A stretch of 31,044 nt of DNA from an uncultured Selenomonadales bacterium. Lineage in GTDB: Bacteria > Bacillota > Clostridia > Christensenellales > QALW01. The notes under the pieces were generated by a model, which was given only the letters and a program-made list of their open reading frames with translations, did not search any database and was not told the origin of the DNA. Below, piece by piece: positions 15,445 to 22,908 of this stretch; positions within the stretch are counted from its first letter, which is position 1; every line of letters starts with the position of its first letter. Both the position numbers and the translations under genes were made by a program. The stretch is from the NCBI GenBank assembly GCA_905200615.1, contig CAJKLB010000026.1, positions 1 through 31,044 of the forward strand, in the 5' to 3' direction.

Positions 15445-15540
15445 ATGAATTTTCTTCAAGAACATAGGAAGCGGCAGGTGTCTGATTTGAATCAATATCA
15501 GCAAATGATTTCTTTCTTTTACGGAAAAAGCAACATTTAA
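15445..15540 (+). CDS. Possible 31-residue ORF, may be a remnant
   Basis: ATG 15445 has GTGGAG eight bases upstream and reads MNFLQEHRKRQVSDLNQYQQ to a TAA at 15540. Protein-like sequence continues for a few codons upstream (DILESVEIC) after a stop, which suggests a decayed longer gene rather than a true short one. Not recognised. Confidence 0.2.
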   Translation: MNFLQEHRKRQVSDLNQYQQMISFFYGKSNI

Positions 15541-15575
15541 CGGTTATTTAACTTTATTATGAAGATAGATTTAAC
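15536..15575 (+). promoter_or_regulatory. TTTAAC direct repeats upstream of the response regulator
   Basis: TTTAAC occurs at 15536, 15547 and 15570, spaced 11 and 23 bp. PhoP/PhoB-type regulators bind direct repeats about 11 bp apart, so these may be autoregulatory sites. A TATAAT at about 15585–15590 has no good -35, which would fit an activator-dependent promoter. Confidence 0.4.
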
Positions 15576-15617
15576 GCTATGAAAATATAATAAATACAAA
15601 AGAGGTGTAGCGAGAGA

Positions 15618-16292
15618 ATGATTTATCTTCTGGAAGACGATCCTAACATACGTGAACTTGTGCTTTATACCCTAAAAAGTTCCGGATTTGAGGCTGAGGG
15701 ATTTGCATTGCCCAGTGAATTTTGGAAACAAATGAAAATACAGTATCCGGATTTGATTTTATTAGATATTATGCTGCCTGAAGAGGATGGTATACAGATT
15801 TTGAAAAAATTACGCGGTCAAACTCCAACCGGAAAAATACCGGTTATGATGATGACGGCTCGCGGCACGGAATATGATAAGGTGATAGGATTAGAAAACG
15901 GTGCCGATGATTATCTGCCGAAGCCTTTTGGCATGATGGAAATGATCGCGCGAGTGAAGGCGTTGCTGCGGCGGAGCGTCAAAGAGGAGACTCCCGATTA
16001 CAGCTTTGAGAAGTTGAAGGTATATCCCGCCCAGCATTTGGTGGTAAGCGGAGGTGAAACAATTTCTTTAACTTTAAAAGAGTATGATCTATTGTGCTTT
16101 TTAATAAAAAATGAGAATATTGTTTTAACAAGGGAACAGATTTTGGATAAGGTGTGGGGGATGGCTTCCTGCAGTGAAAACCGTACCGTAGATGTTCATA
16201 TCAGAAGTCTGCGAAGCAAGCTTGGCGAGAGCGGAGAGTATATTGAAACAATAAGAGGAGTGGGCTATAAATTCAGTATCCATAAAAAATAA
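15618..16292 (+). CDS. OmpR/PhoB-type response regulator (orphan)
   Basis: A 224-residue two-component regulator. The receiver domain (1–115) has the acidic pocket E6-D7-D8, phospho-acceptor D50 (LILLDIMLPEEDG), T80 and K102 (YLPKPFG), all intact. The C-terminal winged-helix domain (about 128–222) includes LTLKEYDLLCFLI, NRTVDVHIRSLRSKLG and IRGVGYKF. GAGGTG precedes ATG 15618. No histidine kinase follows, as it usually does; a terminator stands directly after the stop codon. The partner kinase must be elsewhere or the gene acts as an orphan. Confidence 0.93.
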   Translation: MIYLLEDDPNIRELVLYTLKSSGFEAEGFALPSEFWKQMKIQYPDLILLDIMLPEEDGIQILKKLRGQTPTGKIPVMMMTARGTEYDKVIGLENGADDYLPKPFGMMEMIARVKALLRRSVKEETPDYSFEKLKVYPAQHLVVSGGETISLTLKEYDLLCFLIKNENIVLTREQILDKVWGMASCSENRTVDVHIRSLRSKLGESGEYIETIRGVGYKFSIHKK

Positions 16293-16302
16293 ATCATGGA
16301 AA

Positions 16303-16340
16303 AAAGAACAGCTGTGGAGCAAGCAGCTGTTCTTTCTTTT
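16303..16340 (+). terminator. Intrinsic terminator after the response regulator
   Basis: AAAGAACAGCTG pairs perfectly with CAGCTGTTCTTT (16324–16335), followed by CTTTT. Confidence 0.85.
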
Positions 16341-16399
16341 GTGAAAAAATACGGATAGAGGAACTGTTTTCGGTATAAATCTATGGATAAAGAAAAGGT

Positions 16400-17228
16400 C
16401 AAGTTGATGGTTCCCTGTTTTTTTTATTTTGAATGGAATGCGGAATCTTCCTTGTTTATCGGAAAAACGTTCCTCACGGTAAAATAAATTTCGATATCCG
16501 TGTAAACGGAGCAGTAATCGGAGGCATCCGGAGATTCCTGATCCGGTTGATACAAAATGTTTACACACCGCATTTTGTAAAAAATATGATCGATAGATTT
16601 TTTTTGCTGTACGTGTTGAAATCCGGAACCATTGTGGCAGTATTACTTTTCTTGATCAAATTCAGGATAGACGTGATGAGAGCAGACCTTTTGCGGATGG
16701 ATATCCGAGGCCAGCGTAAGTCCGCCGGCAGACAGCATTTGCAGAAGTTTTTTATATTCTTCACAGTTTAAATTTGCTGTAACGATAATCGACGTTTGAA
16801 CGATCGGCAGCTGCAGCATCAAGGCAAGCAGCTGCGCGGATTTTTGCTCGCGTGTTTGTTCCCCCCTGCTTATCATGTTCTCCCCAATAATGTGTGTTGA
16901 TGTGAATAAAGGGTTTGTTTCAAGGAAAAACAAACCCGCAGGGAATACTTTGGGAATTCCAATCATTGAATCCTTCAAATAAAAACCAGTCACTCTCTTC
17001 AAGCTTCAGTCGGCTGCTGTAGAGTATCGGCGTAAAATTATTTATATTTTCAGGGGAAGGATCCAATAGAAGATCTTTGGGAGAGCATAGACGAAAAATG
17101 TTTTTTCTTTACTGCGGGATTTCGGTGAGCATTCCTGAAGACCGATGTTTACAGGATAATACTTTTAAAAATTTGGGTTAAAAGATCATCAACGTTGGCC
17201 GATCTGTCGGGTAGTTGTCTCATACTGC
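16400..17228 (-). pseudogene. Decayed minus-strand gene(s), family unknown
   Basis: About 0.9 kb between the response regulator and thiI has no intact gene. Minus-strand frames contain protein-like stretches interrupted by stops and shifts: SANVDDLLTQIFKSIIL near 17150–17195, ILYSSRLKLEESDWFLFEGF near 16970–17025, a 119-codon open frame at 16643–17002 (IIVTANLNCEEYKKLLQMLS), and ASDYCSVYTDIEIYFTVRNV near 16470–16530. The order and strand are consistent with one dead gene downstream of thiI. I do not recognise the family. Confidence 0.4.
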
Positions 17229-18458
17229 TCATGACTTGGATTTCCAGAGTTCCATCTCCGTTAATTTTTGTGAATTCAATACGCCGCTTGCGTCAATATC
17301 AATCCGTTCGGTCATCGCTAATGCTTCTTCTATTAATTTATCACAATCAAGCAGCGCCTCGGCCTTACAAACCTCTTCCAGCTTGGGACGAGTGGCCGGA
17401 TGGCGTGGCGTAAATACCGTACAGCAATCTTCAAAAGGAAGAATAGAGGTTTCATAGGTGCCTATGCTTTGCGCAATTTCCATGATCTCCAGTTTGTCCA
17501 TACCGATCACCGGCCGAAATACCGGTAGTTCTACGGCACTATCGGTTACGTGCAGACTTTCCATCGTTTGGCTGGCTACCTGTCCGATGCTTTCGCCGGT
17601 AACCAGTGCGCCACAGCCGCGCAGAACCGCGATTTTCTCGGAAATCTTCATCATAAACCGTCTTGTCAGCAGTGTTAAGAACTGATCGGGACAGCGGTCA
17701 TAAATCTCCTCCTGAATATGGGTAAAAGGAACAACAAAGACCGAAAGGCGTGAAGTATAGCGGCATAATTCGGCGGCAAGCTCAAAAACTTTTTCTTTTG
17801 CGCGTTCCGAGGTGTGGGGAAAACTGTAAAAATGAACGGCATCCAATTGTACACCGCGCTTTGCGATCATATACCCGGCAACGGGACTGTCAATACCCCC
17901 GGAAAGCAGCAATGCTGCCCGGCCGTTGGTACCGATGGGAAGTCCTCCTACGGCGGGAACATCTTCAAAATAGACATAGGCTTTGTCGCGGATCTCGACT
18001 TCGATCAGATAGTCCGGTTCATGAAGATTTACTTTCATCTTTGGCAGCTTTTCTAAAATACCGCCTCCCACAATGGCTCCGATCTCCGGGGATTCCATGG
18101 GAAAGCTTTTATCCGCGCGACGCGCCTTTACTTTAAAAGTACTTTCGGAAATTCCCGCTTCGGTAAGCATTTCCACAGCATTTTTTATGATGCTGTCAAG
18201 ATCTTTTTCCAGCTCCCGCGCCGGAGAAAGCGCATGAATTCCAAAAATGCGGCTTAGTACTTCCAAGGCTTCCTCCAGTTTTTGCGGCGGAATATTATAT
18301 ACAAAAATACGACTTTGACTGATGGTTATTTTAATATGCTCAAAATTCTTTAAAGCCAGTTTAATATTCCGAATGAGCGTTCGTTCAAAAAAAGGTCTGT
18401 TCTGACCCTTTAAATGCAGCTCGCCGACTTTTACGATGATCATGTTGCAATAGTCCAT
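17229..18458 (-). CDS. thiI: tRNA 4-thiouridine synthase (sulfurtransferase) ThiI
   Basis: A 409-residue cytosolic enzyme. The N-terminal ferredoxin-like and THUMP domains (about 1–165) bind tRNA. The PP-loop SGGIDS at 186–191 binds ATP and adenylates U8. Residues near 350 give the C-terminal cysteine motif (EDCCTVFTPRHP) used in sulfur transfer. There is no rhodanese extension, as usual in Bacillota. The start at 18458 is supported by AAGGAG. It lies 9 bp behind the cysteine desulfurase gene, matching the known pairing in which a dedicated NifS-like enzyme gives persulfide to ThiI. The product is s4U8 in tRNA. Confidence 0.95.
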   Translation of the reverse strand: MDYCNMIIVKVGELHLKGQNRPFFERTLIRNIKLALKNFEHIKITISQSRIFVYNIPPQKLEEALEVLSRIFGIHALSPARELEKDLDSIIKNAVEMLTEAGISESTFKVKARRADKSFPMESPEIGAIVGGGILEKLPKMKVNLHEPDYLIEVEIRDKAYVYFEDVPAVGGLPIGTNGRAALLLSGGIDSPVAGYMIAKRGVQLDAVHFYSFPHTSERAKEKVFELAAELCRYTSRLSVFVVPFTHIQEEIYDRCPDQFLTLLTRRFMMKISEKIAVLRGCGALVTGESIGQVASQTMESLHVTDSAVELPVFRPVIGMDKLEIMEIAQSIGTYETSILPFEDCCTVFTPRHPATRPKLEEVCKAEALLDCDKLIEEALAMTERIDIDASGVLNSQKLTEMELWKSKS

Positions 18459-18467
18459 AAAAACTCC

Positions 18468-19595
18468 TTATTTACGTTTATATTTGCGCAGATATTCCAC
18501 TTTTTCTTTTATATATGCTGCGGCCTGAACGGCTTCTTCCGGGGTGTTAAAATAGCCAAAGCTCAGACGAACGGCAGATTCCGCTGTACTTTTGCAAATT
18601 CCCATCGCTTCCAGCACGTGGCTTATCTTACTGGAACGACTGGTGCAGGCGGAGCCTTTTCCCAGGATTACCGTATCTTCCAGCGCGTTTTGCAGGGAAG
18701 ATGCTTTTATTCCCAAAAAGGCGATATTTAAAATATTCGGTGCGCTGTTTTCAAGGGAACCGATTATCTGTGTATCAGGCAGCGCGGTGAGCAGGCGGAG
18801 ATATTGCTGTTTTACTTGCCGTAGCTGCGCAGAAAATTTTTCCGATGAGCCAAGCTGCTCCAGCGCTGCGGCAAAGCCTAAAATCCCGGGCGTATTCAGA
18901 GTACCGGAACGCAAATTATTTTGTTGTCCGCCGCCGAAAAGATACGGTCGGAAAGGAATGCCTTTTTTAATATACAGTGCGCCGATGCCCTTAGGTCCGT
19001 GCAGCTTGTGCGCGCTGACAGAATACAGATCAACACCAAGAGACTTTAAATCTGTGCATACGTGCATAAAAGCTTGAACGCCGTCAGAATGAAAGAGCGT
19101 GTCCGCGTTTTTTTTCTTTACGGCGGCAACGAGCGCGGGTAAATCATTGAGCGTGCCGCATTCATTGTTTACATGCATAATACTTACAAGGCCGGTGTTT
19201 TCGTTTACCATATCGGATAAAACATCCGGTAAAACTTTTCCCGTATTGTCAACGGGGCAAAAAAGAACCCGGCAGCCGCGCTCTTCCAGTGCGCGTTTAC
19301 AGTTCAGTACGGCATGATGTTCTACCGCGGAAACGATAATTTCACTGCCGGCAGGCGCGCAGAAAAGAGCCGTGTTGTCGCTTTCGGTTCCTCCGGAGGT
19401 GAAAATTACTTCATCGGGGCGACAGTTGAGCGCTTGCGCAACGGTTTTGCAGGCAGATAGGGCTGCTTTTTCCGCCTCCAGCGCTTTTTTATAAGGAGAA
19501 GAAGCGTTAAAAAAGTTTTCGGTCAGTGCGGTTTTTACCGCTTCGCCCACGGCGGAGAAAGCACGGGTAGTAGCACTGTTATCTAAATAAATCAT
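18468..19595 (-). CDS. Cysteine desulfurase (NifS/IscS-like, ThiI partner)
   Basis: A 375-residue PLP enzyme releasing sulfur from cysteine as a protein persulfide. It begins MIYLDNSATT, has the cofactor-contact H94 (VEHHAV), the Schiff-base lysine K197 (SAHKLHGPKG), LRSGTLNTPG, and the sulfur-accepting C317 on a flexible loop (GKGSACTS). Its ATG overlaps the upstream stop codon (ATGA), and thiI starts 9 bp downstream, so the three genes form one unit. By context it feeds ThiI rather than Fe–S assembly, since no iscU or sufU is nearby; this is inference. Confidence 0.94.
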   Translation of the reverse strand: MIYLDNSATTRAFSAVGEAVKTALTENFFNASSPYKKALEAEKAALSACKTVAQALNCRPDEVIFTSGGTESDNTALFCAPAGSEIIVSAVEHHAVLNCKRALEERGCRVLFCPVDNTGKVLPDVLSDMVNENTGLVSIMHVNNECGTLNDLPALVAAVKKKNADTLFHSDGVQAFMHVCTDLKSLGVDLYSVSAHKLHGPKGIGALYIKKGIPFRPYLFGGGQQNNLRSGTLNTPGILGFAAALEQLGSSEKFSAQLRQVKQQYLRLLTALPDTQIIGSLENSAPNILNIAFLGIKASSLQNALEDTVILGKGSACTSRSSKISHVLEAMGICKSTAESAVRLSFGYFNTPEEAVQAAAYIKEKVEYLRKYKRK

Positions 19596-20116
19596 CGGTT
19601 TAATTCCTTCTGCAATAACTGCAGCAGATTCAGATTCGGCTCAAAAGCTATAGCGATCTGCTCCCCGCTTTTTTCGGCCAGAAGAATGTATTTTCTGACG
19701 TCCTGGTTCAGCGTGCAATTGATCTTTTTTGCCTGTAGCTGTAAAAATCGCTCTTTCGTATACGGCTCTATACGTTTTATTGTGCTTATAGGCAATACGG
19801 CAAGTTCTTTGCGCGCTTTCAGATTTTTAATTTTGGCAAAGATAAGCGTATTGTTTTCTACAATATAGTCAAATTCAAGCAGCATATTATCTTTGATAAA
19901 AAAGAATATACCGGCCAAAAGAAAGGACACAAGAGAGGGGATGAGATTAGCCGCGCTTCCATATCCCTGCGCTATGATATAAAAGGCTTGAAACAGGGAG
20001 AAAAAAGCATAAAAGCTCAAAGAAATAAAAAGAGCTAAAAAGATGTAATATTCCAATTTATCTTTTTCATAGAGCTTTTGGTCCATACGGCGTACCGTTT
20101 GCTCCATAGAATCCAT
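19592..20116 (-). CDS. Two-TM membrane protein (DUF6106-like)
   Basis: A 174-residue protein with two membrane helices at about 23–45 (YYIFLALFISLSFYAFFSLF) and 55–75 (LIPSLVSFLLAGIFFFI) and a cytosolic PH-like C-terminal part (IVENNTLIFAKIKNLKARKE, VLPISTIKRIEPYTKERF). It resembles the clostridial DUF6106 family, a recollection from sequence that I cannot confirm. ATG 20116 with AGAGGTGA upstream is preferred over the GTG at 20125, which lies inside that site. It is the first gene of the operon with the desulfurase and thiI; a role in sulfur metabolism is not implied by its sequence. Confidence 0.75.
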   Translation of the reverse strand: MDSMEQTVRRMDQKLYEKDKLEYYIFLALFISLSFYAFFSLFQAFYIIAQGYGSAANLIPSLVSFLLAGIFFFIKDNMLLEFDYIVENNTLIFAKIKNLKARKELAVLPISTIKRIEPYTKERFLQLQAKKINCTLNQDVRKYILLAEKSGEQIAIAFEPNLNLLQLLQKELNR

Positions 20117-20134
20117 ATAAATCACCTCTTTTTA

Positions 20135-20163
20135 ATTCTACCATAGAATATTGCATTTTACAA
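20135..20163 (-). promoter_or_regulatory. Promoter of the desulfurase–thiI operon
   Basis: On the minus strand, TTGTAA (20158–20163), a 17-bp spacer and TAGAAT (20135–20140), about 20 bp upstream of the first start codon. Confidence 0.55.
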
Positions 20164-20222
20164 GCAGATAATAAAAGGAGAGGAAAACGGGAAATATATT
20201 TTTTACAGAAGAAAAGTTTTAT

Positions 20223-20251
20223 TTGACAGCCGCGCGATCCTGTGGTAATAT
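20223..20251 (+). promoter_or_regulatory. Promoter of the rplU–prp–rpmA operon
   Basis: TTGACA (20223–20228), a 17-bp spacer and TAATAT (20246–20251), directly upstream of the leader RNA. Confidence 0.75.
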
Positions 20252-20252
20252 T

Positions 20253-20312
20253 ATCTCGCCGCACAGCGTCCGGTTTGTAAAATTCCGTTTGGATACCGGC
20301 TTTTGGCGAGAT
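20253..20312 (+). ncRNA. L21-type ribosomal protein leader
   Basis: ATCTCGCC (20253–20260) pairs with GGCGAGAT (20305–20312), closing an inner helix CCGGT/ACCGG. The element sits between promoter and ribosome binding site of rplU, where Bacillota carry the L21 leader that binds the ribosomal protein for autogenous control. Identity rests on position and fold, not on a covariance search. Confidence 0.65.
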
Positions 20313-20333
20313 TTGTAGAGGAGGTGCTACATG

Positions 20334-20642
20334 ATGTTTGCAGTAATTCAAACAGGCGGTAAACAGTATCGCGTACAGGAAGGCGATGTCATTTATGTTG
20401 AAAAGCTTAACGCTGAGGTAGAAGCATCGGTAAAATTTGATGTTTTGATGTGCGGCGAGGGCGACAGCGTAAAGATCGGTACTCCTGTAGTAGAGGGTGC
20501 AAGCGTAGAAGGTAAGGTTCTGGCTCAGGATAAGAGCAAAAAGGTAGTTGTGTTTAAATATAAGAGCAAAAAGAACTATCGCAAGACCACAGGCCATCGT
20601 CAGCCTTTTACCAAGGTTGAGATCAGCAAGATTTCACAGTAA
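20334..20642 (+). CDS. rplU: 50S ribosomal protein L21
   Basis: A 102-residue L21 that binds 23S rRNA in the large subunit. It starts MFAVIQTGGKQYRV and has the signature KVVVFKYKSKKNYRKTTGHR, then QPFTKVEI near the C-terminus. Two ATGs are adjacent (20331 and 20334); the second gives the family N-terminus, with AGGAGG upstream. The next gene starts three bases after its stop. Confidence 0.96.
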   Translation: MFAVIQTGGKQYRVQEGDVIYVEKLNAEVEASVKFDVLMCGEGDSVKIGTPVVEGASVEGKVLAQDKSKKVVVFKYKSKKNYRKTTGHRQPFTKVEISKISQ

Positions 20643-20644
20643 TC

Positions 20645-20974
20645 ATGACAAAAATTAGAATATTCAAAGACAGCGGCGGTACCGTCACGGGCTTTTCGGC
20701 CGCGGGGCATGCGTCGAAAGACGGAAAGCAAGGCAGTGATATCTACTGCGCTGCGGTATCCGCCATTACACAGACTGCCTGTATAGGCCTTGAAGAGGTG
20801 GCAAAAGCGAAGCTGAACCTGAATATACACAGCGGATATCTTTCGGTGCAGATCAGCCCTGAGGATGCCGCACAAGCGGCTTGCCGCACAATATTGGAAA
20901 CCATGCTCTTGGGATTGACCTCTTTTGATGAGGCAAATCCCGGACATATACAAATTATTGAGGAGGTGCAGTGA
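20645..20974 (+). CDS. prp: Ribosomal-processing cysteine protease Prp
   Basis: A 109-residue protease of the YsxB/Prp family. The catalytic pair is H22 (AAGHASKDG) and C35 (SDIYCAAVSA). In Bacillota it cuts the N-terminal leader from ribosomal protein L27, and the L27 encoded next has that leader. Its gene lies three bases after rplU and its stop is just before the rpmA start. It is probably essential, as in Staphylococcus aureus. Confidence 0.94.
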   Translation: MTKIRIFKDSGGTVTGFSAAGHASKDGKQGSDIYCAAVSAITQTACIGLEEVAKAKLNLNIHSGYLSVQISPEDAAQAACRTILETMLLGLTSFDEANPGHIQIIEEVQ

Positions 20975-20976
20975 GA

Positions 20977-21258
20977 ATGCTCCGCATGGACATACAATTG
21001 TTCGCCCATAAAAAGGGTGTTGGTTCAACTAAGAACGGACGTGACAGTGAATCAAAACGTCTTGGCGTAAAGCGCGCTGACGGTCAGACTGTAGTAGCCG
21101 GAAATATTCTGGTACGTCAAAGAGGCACAAAGATACATCCCGGACAGAATGTTGGCAAAGGCAGCGACGACACGCTTTTTGCGTTGGTTGACGGCGTTGT
21201 TCGTTTTGAACATAAGGGGAAGGATAAAAAGCAGGTAAGCGTACATCCTGTAGCCTGA
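20977..21258 (+). CDS. rpmA: 50S ribosomal protein L27 with Prp-cleavable leader
   Basis: A 93-residue L27 that reaches the peptidyl-transferase centre. ATG 20977 gives MLRMDIQLFAHKKG, the leader cut by Prp between F9 and A10 in known examples; GAGGAGG lies upstream inside the end of prp. The frame also offers GTG 20971, which is less likely. The core GVGSTKNGRDSESKRLGVKR and the rest match L27 throughout. A strong terminator follows. Confidence 0.96.
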   Translation: MLRMDIQLFAHKKGVGSTKNGRDSESKRLGVKRADGQTVVAGNILVRQRGTKIHPGQNVGKGSDDTLFALVDGVVRFEHKGKDKKQVSVHPVA

Positions 21259-21270
21259 TAAAAAAGTGTG

Positions 21271-21298
21271 CAGCCGCAGTTCTTGCGGCTGTTTTTTT
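21271..21298 (+). terminator. Intrinsic terminator of the rplU–prp–rpmA operon
   Basis: CAGCCGCA/TGCGGCTG stem, 5-nt loop, followed by seven Ts. The next gene starts five bases after the T-run. Confidence 0.9.
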
Positions 21299-21302
21299 AT
21301 TT

Positions 21303-22157
21303 ATGTTTGTAATAGAGAGTAAGGAATTTGATTTAAAAAAGACCTTTGAAAACGGGCAGTGTTTTCGCTTCTATCCCTATAAAGGCGGTTATTTAGGGGT
21401 CGCTTTGAATCGCGTTGTCTACTTGGAAAAACAAGGAGATCTTCTGATGGTTGACGGGGTGGAAAAAGCTGAGTTTGAACGGAATTTCACGCGTTACTTT
21501 GACCTTGCAGCCGACTATTCTTTGATTACGGATTCTTTTCCTAAAGAAGAAAACTTGCAGACGGCTATCGTTTACGGCAGAGGAATGCGTATCTTGCGGC
21601 AGGATCCGTGGGAAACACTCTGTTCTTTTCTTATTTCGCAAAATAATCATATCGGGCGGATTAAGACAATTATTGAGCGTATCAGCAGGTGCTTCGGTAA
21701 TCCCGTTTTATATGATGACGTACCATTTTATTCTTTTCCCGATGCAGAACAGTTAAAGGATGTTACGGCTGCGCGGTACAGAACCTTAGGCTGCGGTTAC
21801 AGGGCAGAATATTTAGAAGAACTTGTTAAAAATATGCTGGCGGGAAAAATCGATCTTGACAGACTGCAAAAATGCGGGTATGATGATGCTAAGGAGATTT
21901 TACTTTCTTTAAAAGGGATTGGCTCTAAGGTGGCCGATTGTATTTTGCTTTTCGGTTTAGGCTATTCGGAGGCCTTTCCGGTGGATACCTGGGTAAAAAA
22001 GATAATGGAAACACGATATCTGAAAAAATCGGCAACCGCTAAGGAAATACAGCAGTTTGCCCGTGAAATGTTTGGTATCTATGCGGGGTATGCGCAGCAA
22101 TATTTATTCTATTATGCGCGGGAGCATAAAATAAAAGGAATCGAGGAAGTAACGTGA
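21303..22157 (+). CDS. ogg: 8-oxoguanine DNA glycosylase/AP lyase (OGG1 type)
   Basis: A 284-residue base-excision repair enzyme. The N-terminal OGG domain begins FDLKKTFENGQCFRF (9–23). The helix-hairpin-helix LKGIGSKVADCILLF lies at 203–217, with catalytic K209 and, in the GPD loop, D228 (FPVDTW), as in human OGG1 K249 and D268. It excises 8-oxoG opposite C and nicks the strand. ATG 21303 is the only start that keeps the conserved N-terminus, yet it has no ribosome binding site and comes five bases after the terminator T-run. Its stop overlaps the GTG start of the next gene. Confidence 0.92.
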   Translation: MFVIESKEFDLKKTFENGQCFRFYPYKGGYLGVALNRVVYLEKQGDLLMVDGVEKAEFERNFTRYFDLAADYSLITDSFPKEENLQTAIVYGRGMRILRQDPWETLCSFLISQNNHIGRIKTIIERISRCFGNPVLYDDVPFYSFPDAEQLKDVTAARYRTLGCGYRAEYLEELVKNMLAGKIDLDRLQKCGYDDAKEILLSLKGIGSKVADCILLFGLGYSEAFPVDTWVKKIMETRYLKKSATAKEIQQFAREMFGIYAGYAQQYLFYYAREHKIKGIEEVT

Positions 22158-22678
22158 AAATTTGTTCAAAATGCGGACGTATTTATGATGACAGTCTTAT
22201 TGCCTGCGACCGGTGCGGCTGGACGGAGAATGATTATTGCCAATGCGGCAGTATGCATGAACCGGGAGCAGTATATTGCAGTATGTGCGGAAAGAAAATT
22301 ATGCCGCAGGAGACCGCCGGACTTTGCGGCTGCGGCGTAATAAATCCGCCTGGTGCTCTGTTTTGCCGGGGATGCGGGCGAAAACTTGCGGCGACGGAAC
22401 AAAAAGGGGCAGAAGAAAATTTTTGCAGTTGCGGTATGTTTAATCCGATCAATGCGGTATATTGTAAGAATTGCGGAAAAAAAATAAAAAAAATCACGTG
22501 CCCTTCCTGCGGACAAATAATGAATTCGGGCAGTGTTTGTGCCTATTGCGGGCAGCAAGCGTCTCCTTTTGCGCCGATTTCCGAGCTCCCGCCTGTACCG
22601 AAAAATCCGGTGGGATGGGTAATTGCCCTTTGGGTAGTCGCGTTTTGCCTGCTCAGCGCGGTGTGCTTTTTCATTTAA
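22154..22678 (+). CDS. Zinc-ribbon membrane protein
   Basis: A 174-residue protein with about eight CXXC or CXC-type cysteine pairs forming several zinc ribbons (CSKCGRIYDDSLIACDRCGW at the start; later CGMFNPINAVYCKNCGKK and CPSCGQIMNSGSVCAYCG). One C-terminal transmembrane helix follows (GWVIALWVVAFCLLSAVCFF). It starts with GTG 22154 overlapping the stop of the glycosylase gene (GTGA), after AGGAAG, so translation is coupled. Function is unknown; such proteins are tail-anchored with ribbons in the cytosol. Confidence 0.8.
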   Translation: MKICSKCGRIYDDSLIACDRCGWTENDYCQCGSMHEPGAVYCSMCGKKIMPQETAGLCGCGVINPPGALFCRGCGRKLAATEQKGAEENFCSCGMFNPINAVYCKNCGKKIKKITCPSCGQIMNSGSVCAYCGQQASPFAPISELPPVPKNPVGWVIALWVVAFCLLSAVCFFI

Positions 22679-22691
22679 ATGGAAAACAAAG

Positions 22692-22710
22692 GTTTTGCCG
22701 GCAGCAAAAC
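22692..22710 (+). terminator. Hairpin after the zinc-ribbon gene
   Basis: GTTTTGC/GCAAAAC with a 5-nt loop, followed a few bases later by seven Ts. It may act together with the next hairpin as a double terminator. Confidence 0.45.
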
Positions 22711-22722
22711 GGAATTTTTTTA

Positions 22723-22756
22723 AAAAGAATGTAGCAAAAATTTTGTACATTCTTTT
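22723..22756 (+). terminator. Intrinsic terminator of the glycosylase–zinc-ribbon unit
   Basis: An 11-bp stem, AAAAGAATGTA/TACATTCTTTT, followed by further T-rich sequence. Confidence 0.65.
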
Positions 22757-22804
22757 ATTTTTTCTGTAAATGGTCAAAAACAATTTTAAAACAAAAAATA
22801 AAGC

Positions 22805-22835
22805 TTGACTTAGAGTGAACTTTAGGTAGTATGAT
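22805..22835 (+). promoter_or_regulatory. MerR-type promoter with 19-bp spacer
   Basis: TTGACT (22805–22810) and TATGAT (22830–22835) are 19 bp apart, the over-long spacing that MerR-family activators correct. An imperfect dyad, CTTAGAGT with ACTTTAGG, is centred between them, where such regulators bind. No merR gene is in the window. Confidence 0.75.
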
Positions 22836-22860
22836 AAAAGAGTATAATTTCTACTACTGT

Positions 22861-22884
22861 GGATTCTTCAGCAACAGAGAATCC
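22861..22884 (+). other. Leader hairpin upstream of the DUF3737 gene
   Basis: GGATTCT pairs with AGAATCC over a 10-nt loop in the untranslated leader, 24 bp before the start codon. There is no T-run. It could stabilise the mRNA; function is unknown. Confidence 0.45.
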
Positions 22885-22908
22885 TAGCCATGAGAAGGGA
22901 AAATATTT

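Noticed and set aside
16433..16771. 112-codon plus-strand frame after the response regulator, considered as a truncated kinase
   Set aside because: It has no kinase motifs (no H-box or ATP-binding N/G boxes) and the protein-like signal is on the opposite strand.
22166..22783. 205-codon minus-strand frame opposite the zinc-ribbon gene
   Set aside because: It is an antisense shadow: the plus strand encodes regular CXXC ribbons and a TM helix with coupled translation.
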